Assembly: GCA_022824805.1 (NCBI GenBank)
Contig: JAJDZE010000185.1
Span: 1-53,175 of the forward strand
Length of the DNA: 53,175 nt
Reading direction: 5' to 3'
DNA from: Acidimicrobiia bacterium
Lineage (GTDB): Bacteria > Actinomycetota > Acidimicrobiia > Acidimicrobiales > Poriferisodalaceae
Both the position numbers and the translations under genes were made by a program. The notes beneath the pieces were generated by a model, which saw only the letters and a list, made by a program, of their open reading frames with translations, ran no database searches and had not been told where the DNA came from. Below are positions 26,317 through 32,742 of this stretch, piece by piece. Positions within the stretch are counted from its first letter, which is position 1. Each line of letters begins with the position of its first letter.

Positions 26317-28362
26317 GTGCTGCTCGTGTTGTGCGACGACGCCGTCGACCCGGCGACGCGCGACTGGGTGCGCGACGCGCTGCGGGCCGGACTGTCTGCG
26401 GTCGCGGGCCAAGTTTGGTTCGCCGCCGACGTGGTGTCGATGCCGCGCCCCGACGAGGCGGGAGAGCCGTATGTGGCGTGGCTGACCAGCGATGTCGAGC
26501 CCGATGCCATCGCAGCAGCGACCGCCGCGTCGAGCGAGGTGGTGCTGCTGCTCGGCGTGACCGCGGCTCGTGCCGCAACCCGACCGGCCGGCAACCCCCA
26601 CACCGCACATGTGTGGCACGCCGCAGCGTCGAGCGGGGTGCCACGCACTGCTGTATGGCTGCCGGCCGCGGACGGCGGGCGCGGTGATCCCACGGGCGAG
26701 CTGTCTGCCGCGCTGGATGCGAACCGGGTGGTGCGCATCAAGCGGGTCGGCGCTCGCAGTTCCTACCGGCAGCTCCACCGGCTCGGACGCTCGCTGGCAT
26801 CGTCTGCATGCGCCCCGCAGCGACTCGATCGAACCGATGGCGCGGTTCGACGCCGCACCGCCGCTCGCGCCGCCACGGATGCGCTCTCGGAGCTGCTCGA
26901 CGAACCCGACATCGAGGAGTTCCAGATTCGCGGCGGGGAGTCGATGCTCGTTCAGTACGCCGATGGCCGGGTGGAGCGACGGCCGTCACCGTTCGCCGCT
27001 GACGACGACCTCATCGAGGCGGTGCGCTTTCTGGCCAGCTATTCCGGTGACCGACCTCAGCGCTTCGACGAGCTGGATCCCCGGCTGGATGTGCGTGTCG
27101 GCGATCGCTGGCGCCTGCACGCCGAGGCGTTCGTGACTAGCCCGCCCAATGTCGTGCTCCGCTCGAACATGGCGGGCCGCATGCGTCTCGACGACCTGGG
27201 CATCGCCTCGAACGAACTCGGCAGCGTGCTCATCGAGGCCATAGCCGGCAGGGTGCGCGCCAACGTGGTGGTCGCGGCGGCGATGGGCGGCGGCAAGACC
27301 ACGCTGTGTCAGGCACTGCTCGCGGCGGTGCCCGACCACGAGCGCATCGACACCATCGAGGACACGCCCGAGCTGCGGCTGGCTGAGTACGGCATCCACC
27401 CCAACACCTACGAGCGGCTGACCCGCGACGCCAATCAGGACGGCCACGGCCGTCACTCGATGGCCGACCACATCCGTGATGCCAAGCGGGCGAACGCCGC
27501 CAAGCTGGTAGTGGGAGAGATCCGCGGCGAGGGCTGCGAGGCCCTGCTGGATGCCATGTCCTCGGGCTTGGACGGGTGCCTGGTCACGCTCCACTCGCAG
27601 CCGGGCAAGGGCGTGCTCGAGAAGCTCGTGGCCTATGCCTGCTCCGAGGGTGCAGAACCCGACTATGCGCGACGTCAGATCGCCGCGGCGGTTGACCTGT
27701 GCGTGTGGATGGGCCGAAATGACGCCGGTGAGCGGGTGGTGGCCGACGTCACCCAGCTCACCGGCATCGACGATCTAACCGGAGTCATCTCGACGACGTG
27801 CCTGTGGGCGTTGCGACCCGGCGACCGCTGGGCGACCGCAGCCGGCCGCCCCGCAGGCCGCATGTCCGAGGTGTATGCGTCGGCCGGTCTCCCTACATCG
27901 GGCAGTGAAGCCGAGCTGCCGATCGCCTACTCGCAGATCGTCGATGTACCCGCGTCGGTGCCCGCAGCAGGCGGCGTGACGGCGGCGGCCGACCCGTCGA
28001 TCCTCGTGCAGGCGCAGCCGGCTCAGGCGGCGCAGGCCACGGCGCAGCAACCGGAGAAATCACAGCGGCCTGCGGCCTCGCCGCGGCCGCCGGTGCCGCG
28101 GCCGGAACAACACCCGAGAGCAGGTCAGCCTCAAGCGGCCGGGCCGCTCGCGGCGTCGCATCCCCAAGCAGTGGCATCTTCACAGAGCGACGAGCCAGTG
28201 GATCCGCCGGCCCAACCGCAGCGAACAGCGGGATCGCGTTCAAGCCTGCCCGGGCGTGATAGCGGACAGTCGTACGAGGTCTTGTGGGATCCCGGTCCGC
28301 TGGTGCCGATCGACGATCCGCCGCCGTACGAGCCGCTCGTCGACGAGGAGACAGCGTGCTGA
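26317..28362 (+). CDS. tadA: TadA/CpaF-type secretion ATPase with extra N- and C-terminal regions
   Basis: The 681-residue protein starts at GTG 26317. Residues about 180-500 are a type II/IV secretion ATPase of the CpaF class: Walker A AAMGGGKTTLCQALLA near 325, Asp box TIEDTPEL, Walker B KLVVGEIRGEGCEALLDAM near 400, and the His box LVTLHSQPGKG. It powers assembly of Flp pili at the inner face of the membrane. The first ~170 residues form a separate alpha/beta domain (LLVLCDDAVD, VVLLLGVTAARA) that recalls TadZ/CpaE receiver-like domains but is unassigned. About 130 C-terminal residues are Pro/Ala/Gln-rich and probably disordered. The stop overlaps tadB by 7 nt. Confidence 0.85.
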   Translation: MLLVLCDDAVDPATRDWVRDALRAGLSAVAGQVWFAADVVSMPRPDEAGEPYVAWLTSDVEPDAIAAATAASSEVVLLLGVTAARAATRPAGNPHTAHVWHAAASSGVPRTAVWLPAADGGRGDPTGELSAALDANRVVRIKRVGARSSYRQLHRLGRSLASSACAPQRLDRTDGAVRRRTAARAATDALSELLDEPDIEEFQIRGGESMLVQYADGRVERRPSPFAADDDLIEAVRFLASYSGDRPQRFDELDPRLDVRVGDRWRLHAEAFVTSPPNVVLRSNMAGRMRLDDLGIASNELGSVLIEAIAGRVRANVVVAAAMGGGKTTLCQALLAAVPDHERIDTIEDTPELRLAEYGIHPNTYERLTRDANQDGHGRHSMADHIRDAKRANAAKLVVGEIRGEGCEALLDAMSSGLDGCLVTLHSQPGKGVLEKLVAYACSEGAEPDYARRQIAAAVDLCVWMGRNDAGERVVADVTQLTGIDDLTGVISTTCLWALRPGDRWATAAGRPAGRMSEVYASAGLPTSGSEAELPIAYSQIVDVPASVPAAGGVTAAADPSILVQAQPAQAAQATAQQPEKSQRPAASPRPPVPRPEQHPRAGQPQAAGPLAASHPQAVASSQSDEPVDPPAQPQRTAGSRSSLPGRDSGQSYEVLWDPGPLVPIDDPPPYEPLVDEETAC

Positions 28363-29129
28363 AGCTCGCGGCGTTCGGTGTGGCGGGTTGCACGGCCGCG
28401 CTCTGGCCGCTGATCGGCGCCCGACGCGGCAACAGGGGGCACGGTGATGAGGCGCCCCGCTGGCCGTTGCTCGTTACCGGCACCGTCGCACTCGTGGCTG
28501 GCCTGGCTTTCGGGCCGACAGCGGCCGGCCTCGCTGGCGCGGTGGTCGGCGTCGGCGCGTGGTGCACTGCCTGCATTGTGCGGAGCCGCCAACGCGTCAA
28601 TGCGGCAGAGTCTGTGGCCCAGTTTGCTTCGATTCTGGCCAATCAAGCCCAAGTCTCGCGAACCGTGGTGGACGCGCTCGAGACCGCAGCACCGCTGGCC
28701 ACTGGGCCGATCGCCCAGACTGCGGCCAGGCTCGTCGATGAATGCCGCAACGTAGGTGTCGAGGCGGCAGCACAGCAGTTCGCGGCTGGCTCTGACGGCC
28801 CGCTTGCCGCTTGGCTGGCCGATGTGGTGGCGGTCGCCGCAGCCAGCGGTGGTCAATGGGTACCGATCTTGGGTGTGCTGGAGGGCGAAGCTGCCGAGGC
28901 CGCCGCCACCGCACGGCACTTTCACCGCCATGTCGCCGCCAACTTGCCCCAGCTGGGGCTCGCAGCCGCCCTCGGCGCCGCCGTCGCTCTCGGCAGCGCG
29001 CTGGTCAGCCCCGATGCGTGGGAGTGGCTGTCGGGAACGCAGGGACAGCGCGTCGGACTAGCGGCGACCGTGGTCGCCGTGGCGATCAGCGTCCGGCCGC
29101 TCAGCTCGGCCTGGGAGATGCTCCGGTGA
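28356..29129 (+). CDS. tadB: TadB-like pilus platform protein (T2SSF)
   Basis: The 257-residue protein starts at GTG 28356 (VLKLAAFGVAGCTAALWPL), 7 nt inside tadA. It has two N-terminal membrane segments, a cytoplasmic T2SSF-type helical domain (FASILANQAQVSRTVVDALE, then WLADVVAVAAASGGQWVPIL), and two C-terminal membrane segments (LGLAAALGAAVALGSALV and VGLAATVVAVAISVRPL). TadB pairs with TadC as the inner-membrane platform turned by TadA. Size, topology and the place after tadA support the call. A 61-bp gap bridged by a micro-ORF separates it from tadC. Confidence 0.75.
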   Translation: MLKLAAFGVAGCTAALWPLIGARRGNRGHGDEAPRWPLLVTGTVALVAGLAFGPTAAGLAGAVVGVGAWCTACIVRSRQRVNAAESVAQFASILANQAQVSRTVVDALETAAPLATGPIAQTAARLVDECRNVGVEAAAQQFAAGSDGPLAAWLADVVAVAAASGGQWVPILGVLEGEAAEAAATARHFHRHVAANLPQLGLAAALGAAVALGSALVSPDAWEWLSGTQGQRVGLAATVVAVAISVRPLSSAWEMLR

Positions 29130-29194
29130 GCGTTCCGAGGCTCCCAGTGCTCAGCGCCCGCCCGTTCAGCTTCGAGCGGGAGCTACGCAGATGA
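29126..29194 (+). other. 22-codon micro-ORF bridging tadB and tadC
   Basis: GTG 29126 overlaps the tadB stop (GTGA). The frame reads VSVPRLPVLSARPFSFEREL plus two Arg and stops at TGA 29192-29194, which overlaps the tadC ATG (ATGA at 29191). The word tgagcgttccg occurs at both ends (29127-29137 and 29192-29202, 65-bp spacing). It could pass ribosomes between genes, but a frame this short can be chance in high-GC DNA. Confidence 0.35.
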
Positions 29195-29958
29195 GCGTTC
29201 CGGTGCCGCCGGTGGGCGTGCTCGCCATGTGGCTCATGGCCGGCACCGGTGCGTGCGCGGCCATCGGGCTGCTCGCGTCGAGCGAGCGTCGTCGACGGAA
29301 CCGCCGCTGGCTGACGGCGTTGGGTTGGAGTCCGGCCCGGCTCGCGAGCCTGACGTCGATCGTGGCGCTGTGCACCGTCGGCGTCGGATTCGTGGCGGCT
29401 GGCCGGTTGGCGGCAGGCGAGGGCGCCTCGCCGGCGACGGCCCTGGCATGGTCACTGTTGGCCGCTGTCGCGGCAGCCTGGGCGGTACCGGGTCTCATGG
29501 TTGGCGCCGTGCTGGCCGGTCACCGGCGCCGCGCCGATGGCGCCGTGCTGCTGTGGCTTCGCCGCATCCGTCTGTTCGTTGCGGCAGGGCACCCGATCAG
29601 CGTGGCGGTGCTCGATGCGGCCGAGCGCGTCACCGACCCGGCATTCGCGCCCGCGGCCGGCGCGGTCAACGCAGCGGTGCTTGGCGGGCGCGACCCGCTT
29701 GCCGCCGTAGCGGCGCAACTCGGCGATTCGCCGACGGCATCGCTGCTGCGCACCGTGGAGGCAGCCGAGCGCTCGGGAGCGGCGGCCTCCGAGTTGCTCG
29801 ATCGAGTCCTGGACCGTGTGGTGCGAGCCATGGACGACCGCCGCCGCGAGTCCATCGACCGCCTCGCCCGTTCAGTCGGTGCATCCGCCTCGCTGCTCGC
29901 CGTGGTGGCCTCGGCTGTCGTCATGGTGACCGTCGTCATGACCTTGCCCTCGGTGTGA
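29191..29958 (+). CDS. tadC: TadC-like pilus platform protein (T2SSF)
   Basis: The 255-residue protein starts at ATG 29191. It has N-terminal membrane segments (VGVLAMWLMAGTGACAAIGL, and LASLTSIVALCTVGVGFVAA), another pair around ALAWSLLAAVAAAWAVPGLM, a soluble T2SSF-like helical block (RIRLFVAAGHPISVAVLDAA, then LLRTVEAAERSGAAASELLD and RVLDRVVR), and a final membrane helix (LLAVVASAVVMVTVVMTL). This matches TadC, partner of TadB. Position after tadB supports it. A 74-bp gap follows before the small pilin-like gene. Confidence 0.75.
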   Translation: MSVPVPPVGVLAMWLMAGTGACAAIGLLASSERRRRNRRWLTALGWSPARLASLTSIVALCTVGVGFVAAGRLAAGEGASPATALAWSLLAAVAAAWAVPGLMVGAVLAGHRRRADGAVLLWLRRIRLFVAAGHPISVAVLDAAERVTDPAFAPAAGAVNAAVLGGRDPLAAVAAQLGDSPTASLLRTVEAAERSGAAASELLDRVLDRVVRAMDDRRRESIDRLARSVGASASLLAVVASAVVMVTVVMTLPSV

Positions 29959-30032
29959 GCCAGGCACCCCATTCCGATCCCGAAGACCCCAACGAACCCA
30001 AGCGCCCGCAGCAGCGGGCAAGGAGCAAACAC

Positions 30033-30239
30033 ATGGATTCACCAGTAACGAAGCTGATCTTCATCGCCGCCGCCGTCGCCGCCTCGATTCTCGTGGTGAC
30101 GGTCATGTGGACCACCCTCGGCAACAACGCCCCCCAAGCTCATGACAGCGCGGTCGACAGGTCCAAGATCACATCCGAGAACCTGTGCATGGCCGTTGGC
30201 GGCAAGTGGGACTCCAACAAGACGCCGAAGTGCGGCTAG
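30033..30239 (+). CDS. small one-helix pilin-like protein with two Cys
   Basis: The 68-residue product starts at ATG 30033, preceded by aaggagcaaacac, the best ribosome site in this locus. A 7-residue polar lead (MDSPVTK) is followed by a hydrophobic helix LIFIAAAVAASILVVTVMW. Then comes a polar tail with Asn, Asp and Lys and two Cys (NLCMAVGGKW and TPKCG), which could form a disulfide. Position between tadC and the TadE-like genes, small size and the strong ribosome site suggest the major pilin subunit. It lacks the Glu-Tyr motif of classical Flp pilins. It could alternatively be a small membrane regulator. Confidence 0.6.
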   Translation: MDSPVTKLIFIAAAVAASILVVTVMWTTLGNNAPQAHDSAVDRSKITSENLCMAVGGKWDSNKTPKCG

Positions 30240-30325
30240 CTGACGGTGGGATCGACCGTCTCCCGCTGGCTTGTGGTGCGTCGAGACATCCCGGCTAGGC
30301 GTGCGAAAGTAGGTCTCTAGCGACG

Positions 30326-30742
30326 ATGGACAGCTCGCTCTCGATCTTGCGCTTGTTCAGCGTGCTGGTGGTGTTCATGGCGCTGGTGATCTCGCTGTTC
30401 GCCCGCCAGGTCGGCGCTGCCGCGGCGCAGGGGGCGGCCGACGCCGCGGCCATCGCTGTCATCGATCTGGTGCCGGCGGACTGGGATTGCACCGAAGCAG
30501 AACTGCCTGTCGATGCCCGGGCGACAGCGGCACGGGTCGCGGTGGACCGCGCCGCGCAGCTCGCCGCCGTCCAGCCCGTCGCCGTCGAGGTACATGCCGA
30601 CCCGTCGTGCTCGGTCATCGTGTCAGTACGCGTCTCCTCCGGTGGCTGGCTCGGCCGGGACGAGGCGCTCGGCGTGGCCTGCCGTCGCCCGCCCTCCGCC
30701 GAGGGTGCTGCGCTGTGGGCACCGGTGGCACCGCCGTGCTGA
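30326..30742 (+). CDS. TadE-like pseudopilin 1
   Basis: The 138-residue protein starts at ATG 30326 (MDSSLSILRLFSVLVVFMAL), an N-terminal membrane helix. Next comes the Ala-rich segment AAAAQGAADAAAIAVIDL typical of TadE/TadF pseudopilins, then a Cys-containing extracytoplasmic part. These minor subunits prime or anchor Flp pili. The stop (TGA 30740-30742) overlaps GTG 30736, which opens a 42-codon frame leading exactly into the next gene. The exact subfamily is not resolved. Confidence 0.6.
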   Translation: MDSSLSILRLFSVLVVFMALVISLFARQVGAAAAQGAADAAAIAVIDLVPADWDCTEAELPVDARATAARVAVDRAAQLAAVQPVAVEVHADPSCSVIVSVRVSSGGWLGRDEALGVACRRPPSAEGAALWAPVAPPC

Positions 30743-30864
30743 GCAGAGCGCGGCCTATTGCGAGGCAACTGCCGCGCTCCGCGGCTTGCAGCCGGCTCCC
30801 GGGAAGGCCGTCTTGCAGGGTCGCGAGTCGCGGTGCCGACGCGGGGAGGTCGGCTCATGGATGA
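30736..30864 (+). other. 42-codon micro-ORF bridging two TadE-like genes
   Basis: GTG 30736 overlaps the upstream stop by 7 nt. The frame (VLSRARPIARQLPRSAACSR and on, Arg-rich) stops at TGA 30862-30864, overlapping the next ATG (30857) by 8 nt. It has no recognisable domain. Its value is positional: with this frame the whole junction is continuously translatable. It may be chance. Confidence 0.3.
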
Positions 30865-31273
30865 GGCCGTGGGGATGCTGAGCGCGGCGGCAGTTCTCGT
30901 GTTCGGCATCTGGCTGGTGGACTACTCCGGCGACGCCACCCGTGCGTCAGGGGCGATCCGGGCGGCGAGCGTCGAGGCGGCGCACTACGCCGCCAGCGCG
31001 CTCGCATCACCGCCGGCCGCCGCTACCGACGCCGAGATCGACCGGCACGCCGCAGGCATCGCCGAGCGCGTCGTCGGCGCCGCGGCCATCTCCGACTGCG
31101 ACACTGCCGATCAGCGCTACAGCGTCACCGCCGCCGTCCACCGTCTTCCCGCCAGGACCGCACCTGCCGCCGTGACGGTCGACGTGACCTGCCCACTGGC
31201 GGTCTCGCCCATGTTCAGCGATGTGGTCATCGCCCGCGTCGCCGTCCCGGTCCCACCGGCACTCACTCCCTAG
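30857..31273 (+). CDS. TadE/TadF-like pseudopilin 2
   Basis: The 138-residue protein starts at ATG 30857 (MDEAVGMLSAAAVLVFGIWL) with ggggaggtc about 10 nt upstream. One membrane helix is followed by an Ala-rich helix (RASGAIRAASVEAAHYAASA) like the TadE-type region after the helix, then a short globular part with two Cys (SDCDTAD and DVTCPLA). It is probably a second minor pilin. The small protein is placed by context more than by motif. Confidence 0.55.
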   Translation: MDEAVGMLSAAAVLVFGIWLVDYSGDATRASGAIRAASVEAAHYAASALASPPAAATDAEIDRHAAGIAERVVGAAAISDCDTADQRYSVTAAVHRLPARTAPAAVTVDVTCPLAVSPMFSDVVIARVAVPVPPALTP

Positions 31274-31275
31274 CG

Positions 31276-31347
31276 ATGAGCACGACACGCAGCGCCGTCG
31301 CCGCCCGGCTCGATGCTCCCGCACTCGACGGCGGGCGAGCGGCATGA
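31276..31347 (+). other. 23-codon micro-ORF before pseudopilin 3
   Basis: ATG 31276 lies 2 bp after the TAG of the previous gene. The frame reads MSTTRSAVAARLDAPALDGG plus RAA and stops at TGA 31345-31347, overlapping the next ATG (ATGA at 31344). The word atgagcacg starts both this ORF and the next gene, 68 bp apart. It could couple translation or be a duplicated start. The evidence is weak. Confidence 0.3.
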
Positions 31348-31733
31348 GCACGCCCTTCGTTGCGCTGGCGCTCGCCGCGATGTGCGCGCTGTTCAGCGCC
31401 GCAGCCGGCGACACAGCGCAGGTCATGGGTCTGCGGAACCAAGCCGCCGACGAGGCTCGTCGGACCGCAATCAGCACGCTCGACTCGTGCGCCCTCAGCA
31501 ACGATCCCAGCCGCCGCTGCCTGCCGCCGCCGGGCTGCACCGCACCTGCCTGCGAGGTCTGTTGGCGCGGCGACGCCGTCCAAGCCGACGTGTCGCTGGA
31601 CTGGTCGCCGGTGGTGTTGCGGGGCCTCGCGCCTGCCCACGGTCGCCACGCCCTCAGCCTCGAAGCGCTCGATGTCGCCGACCTCGCCGGCACAGCCCTG
31701 CCCGCCTGCGGCTCATCACGTTCCACGCCGTGA
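31344..31733 (+). CDS. TadF-like small pseudopilin 3
   Basis: The 129-residue protein starts at ATG 31344 (MSTPFVALALAAMCALFSAA), a hydrophobic N-terminal segment. An Ala/Arg helix (LRNQAADEARRTAISTLDSC) and a Cys-rich part with six or more Cys (RRCLPPPGCTAPACEVC) follow, then a short strand-rich end. It is the last gene of the Tad-like series. Its stop is 4 bp before the damaged toxin ORF. The family assignment rests on position and on the TadE/F-like start. Confidence 0.5.
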   Translation: MSTPFVALALAAMCALFSAAAGDTAQVMGLRNQAADEARRTAISTLDSCALSNDPSRRCLPPPGCTAPACEVCWRGDAVQADVSLDWSPVVLRGLAPAHGRHALSLEALDVADLAGTALPACGSSRSTP

Positions 31734-31737
31734 GACG

Positions 31738-31848
31738 GTGATCCCGAGTATCGCGGCGAGCGCCTTCAAGCACGGCATCGCCGAGGAGGGAGAGGGGCAC
31801 GACGTCATCATCCATGCGATGCCGGCGCGGGGTGCGTTTCGCCCATGA
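31738..31848 (+). pseudogene. internally deleted small toxin ORF of a toxin-antitoxin pair
   Basis: From GTG 31738 the frame reads IPSIAASAFKHGIAEEGEGH followed by DVIIHAMPARGAFRP and TGA at 31846-31848. A common actinobacterial small toxin-like family, as I recall it, has this opening (xxSAxKHGIxEE) and this ending (VIIHAMPAR.KF), but with about 35-40 residues between them that are missing here. The deletion is in frame, so a 36-residue product could be made but should be inactive. The stop overlaps the next ATG (ATGA), as in intact pairs. Confidence 0.55.
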
Positions 31849-32037
31849 GCACCGCTCGTCGTCCAGACGCCGAGATCCTCGCGGAGGCTGATGAGATCGC
31901 GGCTTGGTTCGAGAACCTCGATCCCTCCCAAGTAGAGCAGGGCCCCATTTTCGGGGTACCTGCTCAGGCGCGCAGCGCGGGACGAATTGCCGCTGCGCGA
32001 GCGCGAAATTGCGCGCCGGGTCGCGGGAGGCCCGCGC

Positions 32038-32043
32038 TAGGGT
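32038..32043 (+). promoter_or_regulatory. probable -10 box of the pyr operon
   Basis: TAGGGT lies about 20 nt upstream of the PyrR-binding hairpin, so a transcript starting near 32050 would carry the whole leader. No well-spaced -35 is seen; ttgcgc at 32009-32014 is too far upstream. This is a moderate guess. Confidence 0.4.
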
Positions 32044-32061
32044 GCGGTTCTGACCGTGAAG

Positions 32062-32079
32062 CGGGTCCCGTGAGGCCCG
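32062..32079 (+). promoter_or_regulatory. PyrR-binding loop in the pyr leader
   Basis: The sequence cgggtcccgtgaggcccg folds into a cggg/cccg stem with the loop tcccgtgagg. The loop matches the PyrR RNA target UCCNGNGAGG at every fixed position. PyrR with UMP binds this element and lowers expression of pyr genes. It lies 11 nt upstream of the pyrR ribosome site (aggaagga, 32087-32094), so binding could also block translation directly. Confidence 0.8.
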
Positions 32080-32101
32080 AACGGACAGGAAGGACCTGCG
32101 C

Positions 32102-32668
32102 GTGGCAGACCGCGAGCGACGCATGACGCCCCCCTACGGGGGCGTTTTCGTTGCCCGGACCACCATTCTCGATGCCAGCGGCGTCCACCGGGCGCTCACC
32201 CGTGTGAGCCACGAGATCATCGAGCGGAACGAGGGTCTCGACAACGTCCTCGTGGTGGGCCTGCAGACCGGCGGTGTGCAGATCGCCCTGCGGATCGTGC
32301 GGCTGCTGTTCGAGATCGACGGCACCGACGTGCCCTTCGGAACGCTCGACGTGGCTATGCACCGCGACGACATCGGCCTGCGCCCCGTCATGGCCGAGGC
32401 CGTCACCGACATCCCCTTCGACCTCGACGGCATGACGGTCGTGCTGGTCGACGACGTGCTCTACACCGGCCGCACCATCCGTGCAGCACTCGATGCCCTC
32501 AACGACTTCGGGCGGCCCCGGGCGGTGCAGCTCGCCGTGGTCATCGACCGCGGTCACCGCGAGCTGCCCATCCGCCCCGACTTCGTCGGCAAGAACCTGC
32601 CCACCAGCCGCGAGGAGATGGTGGACGTCACGCTCGAGGGCGTGCTGCTGGGGGAGATGCGCAAGTGA
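32102..32668 (+). CDS. pyrR: PyrR bifunctional RNA-binding regulator / uracil phosphoribosyltransferase
   Basis: The 188-residue protein has the start GTG 32102 (VADRERRMTPPYGG), supported by aggaagga 7 nt upstream; ATG 32123 is possible. The conserved core begins TTILDASGVHRALTRVSHEI and includes VVGLQTGGVQIALRI, the PRPP-binding loop VVLVDDVLYTGRTIRAALDA and the RELPIRPDFVGKNLPTS end. It senses UMP/PRPP and represses the operon through the upstream binding loop. An intrinsic-terminator hairpin is embedded in codons 9-16, where the residues (TPPYGGVF) are not conserved in the family. The 3' end is part of a 30-bp duplication shared with the pyrB start. Confidence 0.93.
   Translation: MADRERRMTPPYGGVFVARTTILDASGVHRALTRVSHEIIERNEGLDNVLVVGLQTGGVQIALRIVRLLFEIDGTDVPFGTLDVAMHRDDIGLRPVMAEAVTDIPFDLDGMTVVLVDDVLYTGRTIRAALDALNDFGRPRAVQLAVVIDRGHRELPIRPDFVGKNLPTSREEMVDVTLEGVLLGEMRK
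32126..32148 (+). terminator. intrinsic-terminator hairpin inside the 5' end of pyrR
   Basis: The arms acgccccc (32126-32133) and gggggcgt (32138-32145) form a perfect 8-bp G+C-rich stem with a ctac loop, followed by tttt (32145-32148). This is a textbook Rho-independent terminator for + strand transcription. It lies 24 nt after the pyrR start codon and 47 nt after the PyrR-binding loop. It could end transcripts when ribosomes do not load, joining translational repression to attenuation. Confidence 0.7.
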
Positions 32669-32742
32669 GCGTGCGCGCCGCGGCCGAAGCAGCACGCCCA
32701 CGGCAAGCGCGGGTGCTGCTGGGGGAGATGCGCAAGTGAGCG
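32642..32742 (+). repeat. 30-bp direct repeat at the pyrR-pyrB junction (71-bp period)
   Basis: The 30-mer at 32642-32671 recurs at 32713-32742 without mismatch. Both copies contain gggggagatgcgcaagtgag, that is, a ribosome site, the last pyrR codons and a GTGA stop/start overlap. The first copy ends pyrR. The second supplies the pyrB ribosome site and start (GTG 32736). A tandem duplication of an ancestral overlapping junction explains it. The intervening frame from GTG 32665 is open for 24 codons (VSVRAAAEAARPRQARVLLG and on) and ends at the second TGA. Confidence 0.8.

Larger units (their letters stand above)
31845..32126 (+). pseudogene. antitoxin-like ORF, 3' half degraded
   Basis: ATG 31845 overlaps the toxin remnant. 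The first ~37 residues (MSTARRPDAEILAEADEIAA then WFENLDPSQVE) match the style of the antitoxins coupled to that toxin family, which continue into a helix-turn-helix. Here the frame after about 31955 becomes Arg/Gly-rich nonsense and runs through the pyr promoter and leader to stop at 32126 inside pyrR. The functional C-terminus is therefore lost. Confidence 0.5.

Noticed and set aside
29127-29202. tgagcgttccg repeat at the tadB-tadC junction as a true duplication like that of pyrR-pyrB
   Set aside because: Only 11 bp match, within common start-codon context; too short to claim a duplication on its own.
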